Shown piece by piece: positions 7,687 through 16,879 of a stretch of DNA of 64,000 nt. The notes beneath the pieces are model-generated. The model saw only the letters and a program-made list of their open reading frames with translations, did no database searches and was not told where the DNA came from. Source of the DNA: Pseudomonas sp. URMO17WK12:I2. Lineage in GTDB: Bacteria; Pseudomonadota; Gammaproteobacteria; Pseudomonadales; Pseudomonadaceae. The DNA is taken from the NCBI RefSeq assembly GCF_003253735.1, contig NZ_QKYW01000004.1:432326-496325 (forward strand), in the 5' to 3' direction. The number at the start of each line of letters is the position of its first letter. The first letter of the stretch is position 1. The position numbers and the translations under genes are program-made.

Positions 7687-9168
7687 TCAGCGCATCACGA
7701 ACGGGTCGGGCATTGGCGCTTGCGACAGGTTGATCCACACCGTTTTCAGCTCGGTGTAGGCCAGCACCGAATCGATGCCGCTTTCACGGCCGTAGCCGCT
7801 GTTCTTGAAACCGCCGATCGGCGCCATGGCCGATACGGCGCGGTAGGTATTGACCCATATGATGCCCGAACGCACGCCCTTGGCCATGCGGTGGGCACGC
7901 CCCAGGTCGCGGGTCCAGATGCCGGCGGCGAGGCCGAACTGCGAGTCGTTGGCCATGGCCAGGGCGTCTGCCTCGTCGCTGAAACGGATCACCGAGGCCA
8001 CCGGGCCGAACACTTCTTCCTGCATGATGGTCATCGAATGGCTGTCGCACTCGAACAGGGTCGGCTCGTAGTACCAGCCCTCGCCATCGACCTGCGCACA
8101 TTTGCCACCCAGGCGCAGTTTCGCGCCTTCGGCCACGGCAGTGGCGACCAGGCCCTCGACCACCGCCAGTTGCTGGGCGGTGGCCATGGGGCCCATCTCG
8201 CTGGTCTCGTCCTGCGGGTTGCCGATGCGGATGCGCCGCGCGCGCTCGACCAGGCGTTCGACGAATTCGTCGTAGATGCTGTCCTGCACCAGCAGGCGCG
8301 AGCCGGCCACGCAGCTTTGCCCGGAAGCGGCGTAGATGCCAGCGACCACGCCGTTGATGGCGCTGTCCAGGTCGGCATCGGCGAAGATGATGTTCGGCGA
8401 CTTGCCGCCCAGTTCCAGCGACAGCTTGGCGAAGTTCTCGGCGCTGGCGCGCACCACGTGGCGGGCAGTGGCGGCGCCGCCGGTGAAGGCGATCTTGCGT
8501 ACCAGCGGGTGGCTGGTCAGCGCCGCGCCGGTGGTCGGCCCGTAGCCGGTGACCACGTTGACCACACCGGCGGGAAAGCCGGCTTCGAGGGCCAGGCGGG
8601 CCAGTTCGAGAATGGTCGCCGACGCGTGTTCGGACGGCTTGAGCACGATGGTGTTGCCGGCGGCCAGGGCCGGGGCGAGCTTGATCGCGGTCAGGTACAG
8701 CGGGCTGTTCCAGGGGATGATCCCGGCCACCACGCCAATCGGCTCGTGGCTGGTGTAGGCAAACATGTCCGGTTTATCGAGGGGCAGGGTGCCGCCTTCG
8801 AGCTTGTCGGCCAGGCCCGCGGTGTAGTGGAAGAACTCCGGCAGGTAGCCGACCTGGCCGCGGGTTTCGCGGATCAGCTTGCCGTTGTCGCGGCTTTCCA
8901 GTTGGGCCAGGGCTTCCTTGTTGTCGGCGATCAGATCACCGAGACGACGCAGCAGCTTGCCCCGCGCGGTAGCGCTGAGCCCGCGCCAGGCCGGGTTGTC
9001 GAAGGCTGCCTGGGCGGCCTGTACGGCGCGCTGCACATCCTCGGCGCCGGCGTCCGGGAGCACGGCCCAGGCTTGTGCGCGAGCCGGGTCGAGGCTCTCG
9101 AAGGTGTTGCCCGATTGTGCGTCGACCCACTGGCCGTCAATGCACATCTGATAGCGTGCGAGTGTCAT
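7687..9168 (-). CDS. NAD-dependent aldehyde dehydrogenase
   Basis: 493 residues from an ATG at 9168 that overlaps the stop of the alpha/beta hydrolase gene by 4 bases (ATGA). The upstream extension to 9312 is inside that gene. Active-site residues: Asn154 (IPWN), Glu252 (LELGG), Cys286 (GQSCVAGSR), with the C-terminal PIGGFKNSGYGRES. It most resembles broad-substrate or semialdehyde-type ALDHs. It is translationally coupled to the hydrolase, suggesting the two act on consecutive intermediates. It is distinct from the GabD-like enzyme of the same operon and the FeaB-like enzyme at 50349. Confidence 0.88.
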   Translation of the reverse strand: MTLARYQMCIDGQWVDAQSGNTFESLDPARAQAWAVLPDAGAEDVQRAVQAAQAAFDNPAWRGLSATARGKLLRRLGDLIADNKEALAQLESRDNGKLIRETRGQVGYLPEFFHYTAGLADKLEGGTLPLDKPDMFAYTSHEPIGVVAGIIPWNSPLYLTAIKLAPALAAGNTIVLKPSEHASATILELARLALEAGFPAGVVNVVTGYGPTTGAALTSHPLVRKIAFTGGAATARHVVRASAENFAKLSLELGGKSPNIIFADADLDSAINGVVAGIYAASGQSCVAGSRLLVQDSIYDEFVERLVERARRIRIGNPQDETSEMGPMATAQQLAVVEGLVATAVAEGAKLRLGGKCAQVDGEGWYYEPTLFECDSHSMTIMQEEVFGPVASVIRFSDEADALAMANDSQFGLAAGIWTRDLGRAHRMAKGVRSGIIWVNTYRAVSAMAPIGGFKNSGYGRESGIDSVLAYTELKTVWINLSQAPMPDPFVMR

Positions 9169-9998
9169 GCGACGATCCCCTTGGCGGTGTCCTGCAACTG
9201 GCAGGCTTGTTCGAGAAACTCCAGCAGCATCTGGTTGACCAGGCGCGGCGACTCCACCGGCATCATATGCCGCTGCTCGGCCAGCACCACGGTCTTGGCG
9301 CCCGGAATGCATTGCGCCAGTTGTTCGGCCATCTGCGGCGTGGAGCCCGGGTCGAGCTCACCGGTGGCGATCAGCGTCGGCACCTGGATGTTTCCCAGGT
9401 CGTCGACGCGGTACATGTCCTGGGTGGCGAACAGCGTGTAGGTGGTCAGGTAACCCTGGGCGTCGTTGCCGGCCAGGGTCTGGCGAATGGCGGCGATCTG
9501 CGCCGGGTTGGCGGCCTGGTACTCGCGGCTGAACCAGCGCGACAGCGCCGCCTCGGCGTTGGCGTCCGGGCCATGTTCGGCGGCCTGTGCCGTGCGCTCG
9601 ATGACGCCGGCGCGCTGCTCGGGACTGCGGTTGAACACGCTGTTGAGTACCACCAGGGCGGCGATACGTTGCGGATGATGCAGCGCGAAGGCACGCGCTA
9701 CCAGGCCGCCCATGGAGAAGCCGATCACCATGGCCTGTGCCAGGCCCAGGTGGTCGAGCAGTTCGCGCAACTGGTCGGCGTAACCGGCGAGGCCGGTGTC
9801 CGCTGCCGGGCGCGGGCTGTCGCCGTGGCCTAGCATGTCGTAGACGACGACCTGGAAGTGCTGGGCCAGGCCGACGACCTGACCGCCCCACATGTCCTTG
9901 GTCAGGCCCACGCCGTGGATCAATACCACGGGTTGGCCCTGGCCGGTCACCCGGTAACTGGTGCCGGCGGGGGTACGTTCAGCGAGGTGCCGAATCAT
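9165..9998 (-). CDS. Alpha/beta-fold hydrolase
   Basis: 277 residues with the canonical layout: oxyanion loop LIHGVGLTKDMW (about 26-37), nucleophile elbow GFSMGG (Ser near residue 95), acid in GELDPGSTP, and His in EQRHMMPVE. No signal peptide, so cytoplasmic. Members near catabolic genes are often C-C-bond or ester/enol-lactone hydrolases (similar in plan to RutD, PcaD or meta-cleavage hydrolases). The operon context suggests hydrolysis of a ring-opening product whose aldehyde is then taken by the coupled dehydrogenase. GGGAG precedes the ATG. Confidence 0.85.
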   Translation of the reverse strand: MIRHLAERTPAGTSYRVTGQGQPVVLIHGVGLTKDMWGGQVVGLAQHFQVVVYDMLGHGDSPRPAADTGLAGYADQLRELLDHLGLAQAMVIGFSMGGLVARAFALHHPQRIAALVVLNSVFNRSPEQRAGVIERTAQAAEHGPDANAEAALSRWFSREYQAANPAQIAAIRQTLAGNDAQGYLTTYTLFATQDMYRVDDLGNIQVPTLIATGELDPGSTPQMAEQLAQCIPGAKTVVLAEQRHMMPVESPRLVNQMLLEFLEQACQLQDTAKGIVA

Positions 9999-10011
9999 GG
10001 CCTGCTCCCGA

Positions 10012-10602
10012 TCACTGCGCCTTCTCGGCCGCCAGTTCTTCCAGATCGATGTAACGGTTGCCGATACGCGGGTGCAGACGACCTCCGTTGGCGGCGCCCA
10101 GTACCACGACGATCTCGTCGGCGCGCGGCGCGTCTTCGATCTGCATCTCCAGGGTGATGTAGTGTGAACGCAGGCCTTCGTCGTCCTTGTGCATCATCGG
10201 GATCTGGATCGAGGTGCCCGGGCCGCCACGCTTGTTGGTGAACGACAGGTAGCTCTTGGCCTGCACCGCCTCGCGGTAGTGGTTGCCGAAACGCAGGGTG
10301 TGGATGACCGCCGAGGCGTGCTCGATTTCACCGTCAGCGCCGACCACCGCGGCCTTGCCATAGGCTTCGATCTTGTCGGCGCCGCCAATCGCAGCGGTCA
10401 GGCGCGCGACCATCAGCTCGCCCAGCGCGGAGCAGTTGGCCTTGATCTGCGGCTTGAGGTCTTCGACGAAGCCGTTGCCCACCCAGGGGTTCTTGATCAC
10501 CACGGCCAGCCCGACCATGGTGACCGGCTTGTCGGTCGCCTTGCCGCCTTCGATCAGGGTTTCTTCTATGTAGCTGACGATCTTGCGAATCTCGAAACTC
10601 AT
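10012..10602 (-). CDS. DUF1185 'amino acid synthesis' family protein
   Basis: 196 residues, single domain. I recognise the family from the start (IRKIVSYIEETLIEGG), the GLAVVIKNPWVG-GF segment, and the KRGGPGTSIQIPMMHKDD and MQIEDAPRADEIVVVLG strands. The family name is historical; the reaction is not established to my knowledge. It is the first gene of the leftward operon, with AAGGAG before the ATG and a TGGTATACCA palindrome 33 bases further upstream. Homologues often lie beside amidohydrolases and ring-cleavage genes, so a role in breaking down a nitrogen-containing or cyclic compound is possible. Confidence 0.8.
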   Translation of the reverse strand: MSFEIRKIVSYIEETLIEGGKATDKPVTMVGLAVVIKNPWVGNGFVEDLKPQIKANCSALGELMVARLTAAIGGADKIEAYGKAAVVGADGEIEHASAVIHTLRFGNHYREAVQAKSYLSFTNKRGGPGTSIQIPMMHKDDEGLRSHYITLEMQIEDAPRADEIVVVLGAANGGRLHPRIGNRYIDLEELAAEKAQ

Positions 10603-10635
10603 GGCAGCTCCTTGGCTAGTTGGTGTTAGGTATTA

Positions 10636-10645
10636 TGGTATACCA
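10636..10645. promoter_or_regulatory. Candidate GntR operator upstream of the eight-gene operon
   Basis: TGGTATACCA is a perfect 10-base palindrome 33 bases before the DUF1185 start. FCD-type GntR proteins bind short symmetric sites of this kind, often with a TATAC core, and the operon contains its own FCD regulator (4242-5027). No second copy was noticed in front of the regulator gene. The rest of the 355-base gap (10603-10957) holds the divergent promoters and a Zur-like box, no gene. Confidence 0.5.
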
Positions 10646-10916
10646 GAATACAAAATATGCAAACCTCGCCGAATGCCAGCAATGGCGGCGCCTTGGCAGC
10701 ATTCACGGTGGGCCACGTTGCGATGAAAGGCGTTAGTCGAGGGGGGTAACTGACAGGTAGCGGATCAATTTGGATCGGCTGATCACAGGGGCGGGCAACG
10801 GTCTGCCCTTGGCCATGAGCGCTGCTGAAAGATCATGTACAGGCAGGCATCGGGCTGCATCCCGGCTGGAGAGAGCGGCGATTTATTTCAACGAGCATGT
10901 GAGATGCCAATTAATA

Positions 10917-10942
10917 ATGTTATGTTATAACAATTGAATTGT
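10917..10942. promoter_or_regulatory. Zur-box-like operator before dksA2
   Basis: GTTAT-GTT-ATAAC (10919-10931) matches the GTTAT-N3-ATAAC palindrome reported for Zur in pseudomonads and ends 26 bases before the dksA2 start. Overlapping it is a second perfect palindrome, ACAATT-G-AATTGT (10930-10942). Position near the promoter fits repression under zinc sufficiency and release on zinc starvation. Confidence 0.7.
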
Positions 10943-10957
10943 TCCAATTGAGCCCCC

Positions 10958-11362
10958 ATGACTGCCGATGAATTGCTGGCCCAGCCTGCCGAGGCCTACA
11001 TGAACGACGCCCAGCAGGCGTTCTTCCGCGACCTGCTGACCCGCCAGCGCGAGGAGCTGCAGCAGCGCATCGACGAGGAGTTCGGCGAATTGCGCGAGCA
11101 GGAGCGGCCCGCCGACGAGGCCGATATCGCCAGCCGCGAGGAGCAGCGCCAGTGGCAGCTGCGCCTGCTGGAGCGGGAAAAGAAGCTGCTCGACAAGATC
11201 GACCAGGCCCTCGAGCGCCTGGCCCGTGGCGATTACGGCTGGTGTCGGGAAACCGGTGAGCCGATCGGTTTGAAGCGCCTGCTGCTGCGGCCCACCGCCA
11301 CCCTGTGTATCGAAGCGAAAGAGCGCGAAGAACAGCGCGAACGCCACCAACGTGACCTGTGA
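10958..11362 (+). CDS. dksA2: DksA2, zinc-independent RNA polymerase-binding factor
   Basis: 134 residues: a long N-terminal coiled coil (about 15-90) with the [10 protein letters not shown] tip, then the globular DksA/TraR domain. The four-cysteine zinc finger of DksA is reduced to C96-R-E-T99 and C117-I-E-A120, the pattern of the P. aeruginosa paralogue DksA2 that works without zinc. It binds the RNA polymerase secondary channel and replaces DksA in the ppGpp response when zinc is scarce. The Zur-like box and the downstream COG0523 and DUF1826 genes support this. Confidence 0.9.
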   Translation: MTADELLAQPAEAYMNDAQQAFFRDLLTRQREELQQRIDEEFGELREQERPADEADIASREEQRQWQLRLLEREKKLLDKIDQALERLARGDYGWCRETGEPIGLKRLLLRPTATLCIEAKEREEQRERHQRDL

Positions 11363-11387
11363 ACCTGATGCTGATGAGGAACCCTCC

Positions 11388-12589
<1,202 letters not shown>

Positions 12590-12590
<1 letters not shown>

Positions 12591-13240
12591 TGCTGGCGCT
12601 GAAGATCAGGCCAGCGGCGCAGCAGGTCAGCAGCGAGCGTATCGACGTGCTTGGCGACGCCCTGCGCGATGACGTCAACCTGGCGGTCTGGCAGCGCCAG
12701 CTGCCCGAGCATCTGGCGGCGTTCGCCAGCAACCTGCTGGCCCAGGGCGAGCCGCTGACCGAGTCCCTGAGCATCGAACTGGCCGATCCCGATCCCGACG
12801 CCGAGCCCGATCTGCTCGGGCTGTTGAGTGGCTACAGCGACCTGCCCGGTCAGGCGGCGTTCCTGGCAGACGTGGCCTGGCTGGTGCGCGCCTATGCCTG
12901 CCTGCTCGATGCACGACGTATCGGCCTGCGCCTGCGGGCGCTGGATGGCGCCATGTGCCCGCGCTTTCATGTCGATCACGTGCCGCTGCGGCTGATCACC
13001 AGCTATGCCGGCCCCGGCAGCCAGTGGCTGGCCGAAGGCGATCTGCCGCGCCAGCTGTTGGGCGCAGAAGAGGCGTTACCCCGAGAAGGCGCGGTGATCG
13101 AGCAGATCGGCTGTGGCCACGTAGCGTTGGTCAAGGGTGAGCGCTGGGTGGGCAATGAAGGGCGTGGCTTGATCCATCGCTCGCCCGCCTTGCCTGCCGG
13201 TGAGCGTCGCCTGCTACTGACGCTGGACTGGCTGGCCTGA
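12590..13240 (+). CDS. DUF1826 family protein
   Basis: 216 residues. The ATG at 12590 overlaps the upstream TGA by one base, so translation is coupled to the COG0523 gene. Visible features: VAWLVRAYACLLDARRIGLRLR, then MCPRFHVDHVPLRLITSYAGPGSQW and a PALPAGERRLLLTLDW ending. The M-C-P-R-F-H-x-D-H pattern with later R and L-L-T-L-D suggests a metal-binding double-stranded beta-helix (my inference). It is a conserved partner of COG0523/DksA2 in zinc-starvation operons; biochemical function unknown. Confidence 0.85.
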
Positions 13241-13249
13241 ACGACAGGC

Positions 13250-13276
13250 AAAAAAATGCTGCGCCTGGGCGCAGCA
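13250..13276 (-). terminator. Rho-independent terminator on the minus strand
   Basis: An 8-bp stem (13257-13264 with 13269-13276) and CTGG loop is followed, on the minus strand, by seven T residues (13256-13250). It would stop leftward transcripts from the small exported-protein gene at 13909. The hairpin may also help end the rightward dksA2 operon, which stops at 13240. Confidence 0.75.
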
Positions 13277-13412
13277 ACATCGCCACCGGGCCTGTCCGGC
13301 AGCCAAGAGAGACTGTATTAACGCCGAATCAGATGACGATTGAGTGACGGTTTAGAACCTGTTCACGATCTGCATGTGCATGATGCGGCAGCTACAAGGC
13401 GTTCGGTGAGCA

Positions 13413-13480
13413 TGTAGGAGGGGCTTTAGCCCCGAGCTTCATTGGGCCGCAAAGAGCTCGCGGCTAAAGCCGCTCCTACA
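13413..13480. repeat. REP-like inverted pair
   Basis: TGTAGGAGGGGCTTTAGCCC (from 13413) and an inverted partner ending GCCGCTCCTACA (13480) form two small palindromes facing each other across about 20 bases. This is the arrangement of REP doublets (REPINs). It occupies the 315-base gap 13241-13555, where no gene was seen. Confidence 0.75.
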
Positions 13481-13555
13481 AAATCGTTAACGGCCGCAGC
13501 CGCCACTTAGGTGCCAAAATCGACGAATTGGGGCTGAAAGACTATGAGCGGGCCC

Positions 13556-13909
13556 TCAGTAGGCCATCCACACGCCCTTGCTTTGGCTTTCGCAGAAGGG
13601 CTTGAGGTAGGCGGCGTCTTCGGCCACGCCGTAGTAGTGGATATCCTGCTGATACGGCGTGCCGCCGACCCGGGCATTGCGACACACGCCAAAGGCGCCA
13701 ACCGGGCACTGCTCGACGAAGCTGACATCGACCTTCTGGCCCTTGAGCTGGGGCTGGCAAAAGCCGGTGCGGAACAGGTTCGGCGGAATGCTGCGGTTCT
13801 GCTGGCAGACCTTCACGTCCAGTCGCTCGGCCTGGCTATGCACCACGCAGGCTTCACCCCAGGCCAAGCCGGACAGACCACACAACAGCAGGGGCAGCAA
13901 ACGGCGCAT
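13556..13909 (-). CDS. Small cysteine-rich exported protein, unknown function
   Basis: 117 residues with a signal peptide (MRRLLPLLLCGLSGLAWG, cleavage near 18-19). The mature part has six cysteines (21, 35, 51, 68, 76, 106), enough for three disulfides in the periplasm. No known domain recognised. It lies between the two COG0523 loci and is divergent from the second one. From memory, a similar small gene occupies this place in P. aeruginosa, so a role in the metal response is possible, but no Zur-like box was found in front. Confidence 0.75.
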   Translation of the reverse strand: MRRLLPLLLCGLSGLAWGEACVVHSQAERLDVKVCQQNRSIPPNLFRTGFCQPQLKGQKVDVSFVEQCPVGAFGVCRNARVGGTPYQQDIHYYGVAEDAAYLKPFCESQSKGVWMAY

Positions 13910-14062
13910 TGATCCAACTCCAGAAAAGATGCGGCGATTTTAGGGGCTGTTGACCTTTCGCGGCAACGCGGCTCGCGTTGAAACGCCAGCAGACCCACGC
14001 CTGCCGTTCGATCAACGCCAACCGGGCTTTTCCCCGCGCCTCCGAGCCGTCACCATAGCGCC

Positions 14063-15019
14063 ATGCTCAACCAGATACCTACCCACCTGATCGCCGGCCC
14101 GCTGGGCGCCGGCAAGACCAGCCTGATCCGTCAGCTGCTGGCGCAACGGCCCGCGGACGAGCGCTGGGCGGTGCTGATCAACGAGTTCGGCCAGATCGGC
14201 CTGGACGCCGCCCTGCTGGCTCGCGACGAAGAGGGCCTGAGCTTCAGCGAGGTGGCCGGGGGCTGCCTGTGCTGCGTCAACGGCGTGCCGTTCCAGGTCG
14301 GCCTGGGCCGGCTGCTGCGCAAGGCCAAACCGGATCGGCTGTTTATCGAGCCGTCCGGCCTGGGTCATCCCCTGGCGCTGCTGGAGCAACTGAACCAGGT
14401 GCCCTGGGAGGGCGTGCTCGCCGTGCAACCGCTGCTGATGGTGCTCGACGCTGCGGCGCTGGCTGCCGATCAGCCGCTCGCCGACACCCAGCGTGACGCC
14501 CTGGCCCACGCCGGGCTGCTGGTGCTGAACAAGAGCGAAGGGCTGGATACGGCAACGCGCGCGCGTCTCGAAGCGGGTTTCCAGCAAGCCTGTCACTGGA
14601 CGAGCCAGGGCGTATTGCCGTTCAGCCAATTGCCAAAAAGTCCTACGACAGCTGCTGGTGCTGCTGGCAACGTCCTGCCGGACGGTCCACAGACACCGGC
14701 CATGGTGTGGCGCAGTGCCGATGAGCCGATCTGCCTGATCCAGGATCAGCCCGAAGGCTGGAGCATCGGTTGGCGCTGGCACCCCAGCCAGCATTTCGAC
14801 CTGTTGGCCATTCAGCAATGGCTGGCGACACTGCCCTGGCGGCGCGCCAAGCTGGTGTTGCACACCAACGCCGGCTGGCTGTCGGCCAATGCCCTGGAAG
14901 GCCAGCCGCTGCACTGGCAGAACAGCGAGTGGCGCAAGGATTCGCGGCTGGAATTGATCTTCGCCCACTCTCAGGGCGAGGCAGCGTTGCAGGCCGGCAT
15001 GGCAGTCTGTCGACTGTAA
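14063..15019 (+). CDS. Second COG0523 (CobW/YjiA-like) GTPase
   Basis: 318 residues. Walker A GPLGAGKTS (12-20), metal-binding CLCC (68-71, GGCLCCVNGVPF), guanine motif LNKSEG, and a short C-terminal CobW domain. It is shorter than the ZigA-like protein and belongs to the YjiA/YeiR-like branch. Such GTPases bind zinc or cobalt and are proposed to insert metal into targets. It is divergent from the small exported-protein gene, with about 150 bases between them and no clear GTTAT-N3-ATAAC site. Client unknown. Confidence 0.88.
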   Translation: MLNQIPTHLIAGPLGAGKTSLIRQLLAQRPADERWAVLINEFGQIGLDAALLARDEEGLSFSEVAGGCLCCVNGVPFQVGLGRLLRKAKPDRLFIEPSGLGHPLALLEQLNQVPWEGVLAVQPLLMVLDAAALAADQPLADTQRDALAHAGLLVLNKSEGLDTATRARLEAGFQQACHWTSQGVLPFSQLPKSPTTAAGAAGNVLPDGPQTPAMVWRSADEPICLIQDQPEGWSIGWRWHPSQHFDLLAIQQWLATLPWRRAKLVLHTNAGWLSANALEGQPLHWQNSEWRKDSRLELIFAHSQGEAALQAGMAVCRL

Positions 15020-15087
15020 GAGCCCGTTGGCGATCTTTTTAGGTGATGTAAAGAGGCTGCTACAAGGCAAAAGCGGACGCTCCCTGC

Positions 15088-15276
15088 GTAGGGTGGACGA
15101 CGCTTCACCCGTCCACCGATCCGAAACCGCAATGGTGGATGAAAAAAGCGTCATCCACCCTACGCCTGAGTGTCGTTTTCGATCAATTGAATCCGCCGGT
15201 GCAAGCAGCCGTTCGCCAATCCACTGTGGGAGCGCGCCATGCGCGCGAAAAATCGCGGGCATGGCCCGCTCCCACA
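15088..15276. repeat. Two families of palindromic repeats
   Basis: First pair: GTAGGGTGGACGACGCTTCA... (15088-15117) against an inverted partner ending CATCCACCCTAC (15134-15163). Second pair: TGTGGGAGCG...CGCTCCCACA (15225-15276), whose halves match copies at 3603-3630 and 27839-27890. With the shared GCTACAAGGCAAAAGC string near 15058 they fill most of the 372-base gap 15020-15391. No gene was seen there. Confidence 0.75.
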
Positions 15277-15391
15277 GGGAATGCACAAACGTCCGCTCCC
15301 GCCACTTTGCAGTCAGAGCGCTGAAGTCGAGCCGAAAGATCGTGGACAGGCTCCAAGAGGGGCGCCGCGTAGGGCGCCCGGCATGGCAGGC

Positions 15392-16696
15392 TTAGTCCGT
15401 GGTGATCCGCGAATGCGTGCGGGTGTCCTTCATGGTGATGTACACCAGCAGCGAGCAGGCGATGCAGCCGGTCACGTACCAGTAGAAGCCGCTCTCCATG
15501 CCCACGCTCTTGAACCACAGCGCCACGTACTCGGCGGTGCCACCGAAGATCGACACGGTCAGTGCGTATGGCAGGCCGACGCCCAGGGCGCGGATCTCGG
15601 TGGGGAACAGCTCGGCCTTCACCACCGCGTTGATCGAGGTGTAGCCGCTGACGATGATCAGCGCCGCCATGATCAGGAAGAACGCGCCCCACCAGCTCTG
15701 CACGGTGTGCAGGGTGGTCAGGATCGGGTAGGTGAACAGCGTGCCCAGTACCCCGAAGGCGATCAGGATCGGGCGGCGGCCGATCTTGTCGGACAGCGCC
15801 CCGACCAGCGGCTGCAGCAGCATGAACAGGAACAGCGTGGCCGCCGAGATCATGGTCGAGTCGTTCTTGCTCATGCCCACGGTGTTGACCAGGTACTTCT
15901 GCATATAGGTGGTGTAGGTGTAGAACGCCAGGGTGCCGCCCATGGTCAGGCCGACCACGGTGAGCAGTTCCTTGGGATGGCGCAGCAGGGTGCGCATGAT
16001 GTTTTCCTTCGGCGCCTCGGTCTTCTTGAACGAGTCGGTCTCCTCCATGCCGCGACGCAGGTACAGCGCCACCACCGCGCACATGGCACCGATCACGAAC
16101 GGTACGCGCCAGCCCCAGGTTTCCAGCTGTTCGACGGTCAGCGTCTGCTGCAGGATGATCAGCACCGCCAGGGCGATGAGCTGGCCGGAGATCAACGTCA
16201 CGTACTGGAAGCTGGAGAAGAAGCCGCGGCGTTCCTTGGTGGCCATCTCCGACAGGTAGGTGGCCGAGGTGCCGTACTCGCCACCGACCGACAGGCCCTG
16301 CAAGAGGCGCGCGACTACCAGCAGTACCGGCGCGGCGACGCCGATGGTTTCATAGCTGGGGGTCAGGGCGATGATCAGCGAGCCGAAGCACATCAGCAGC
16401 ACCGAGGCCAGCAGCGCCGCCTTGCGGCCCTTGCGGTCGGCGTAGATGCCCATCAGCCAGCCGCCGATCGGCCGCATCAGGAAGCCCACGGCGAAGATCG
16501 CGGCGGTGTTGAGCAACTGGGCAGTCAGGTCGCCTTGTGGAAAGAAGGCCTTGGCGAAGTACAGCGAGAAGGCGGCGTAGACGTACCAGTCGTACCACTC
16601 GACCAGGTTGCCGACCGAACCGCTGAAAATCGATTTGATGCGTTGGGAGGTGGTGCGCGTAGGCGCAGAGGCAGACAGCGTGCTGGTGCTTTCCAT
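15392..16696 (-). CDS. MFS transporter, alpha-ketoglutarate permease (KgtP) type
   Basis: 434 residues from ATG 16696 with GAGG upstream (the frame reaches 16756). About twelve membrane segments, with the MHS-family signatures GNLVEWYDWYVYAAFSLYFA, DRKGRKAALLASVLLM and GLSVGGEYGTSATYLSEMA. This is the proton-symport family for organic acids, most like KgtP. The adjacent MifR/MifS-like system and a sigma-54 promoter match what is known in P. aeruginosa, where MifRS controls alpha-ketoglutarate uptake through such a carrier. Substrate assignment rests on that parallel. Confidence 0.85.
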   Translation of the reverse strand: MESTSTLSASAPTRTTSQRIKSIFSGSVGNLVEWYDWYVYAAFSLYFAKAFFPQGDLTAQLLNTAAIFAVGFLMRPIGGWLMGIYADRKGRKAALLASVLLMCFGSLIIALTPSYETIGVAAPVLLVVARLLQGLSVGGEYGTSATYLSEMATKERRGFFSSFQYVTLISGQLIALAVLIILQQTLTVEQLETWGWRVPFVIGAMCAVVALYLRRGMEETDSFKKTEAPKENIMRTLLRHPKELLTVVGLTMGGTLAFYTYTTYMQKYLVNTVGMSKNDSTMISAATLFLFMLLQPLVGALSDKIGRRPILIAFGVLGTLFTYPILTTLHTVQSWWGAFFLIMAALIIVSGYTSINAVVKAELFPTEIRALGVGLPYALTVSIFGGTAEYVALWFKSVGMESGFYWYVTGCIACSLLVYITMKDTRTHSRITTD

Positions 16697-16756
16697 CAGG
16701 GGGAACCTCGATATCGTCATTATTCTTGTACGCCGTGCAGGCGCTGGCTGGACCAT

Positions 16757-16772
16757 TGCAGAAGCTGTGCCA
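16757..16772 (-). promoter_or_regulatory. Sigma-54 promoter of the MFS transporter gene
   Basis: On the minus strand TGGCACAGCTTCTGCA has GG and GC exactly ten bases apart and 11 of 12 informative positions of TGGCACG-N4-TTGCA or close to it. It lies about 60 bases before the start at 16696. An inverted repeat TAGCG-N6-CGCTA (16827-16842), 55 bases upstream, could be an enhancer site for the neighbouring NtrC-family regulator. Confidence 0.75.
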
Positions 16773-16879
16773 GTCGCTGCAAGGCCCGCCCTGTGGGCGT
16801 TGTGACGAAATCGGGAAAGTGGTTTCTAGCGAAAATCCGCTAACACTGCAGGTGGGCTGGCGGAATCTTGCCAGGCGAA

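Noticed and set aside
7681..9441. 586-residue rightward open frame opposite the aldehyde dehydrogenase
   Set aside because: It is the complement of a well supported ALDH with all catalytic residues; low-complexity His/Gly/Ala-rich translation is typical of GC-rich shadow frames.
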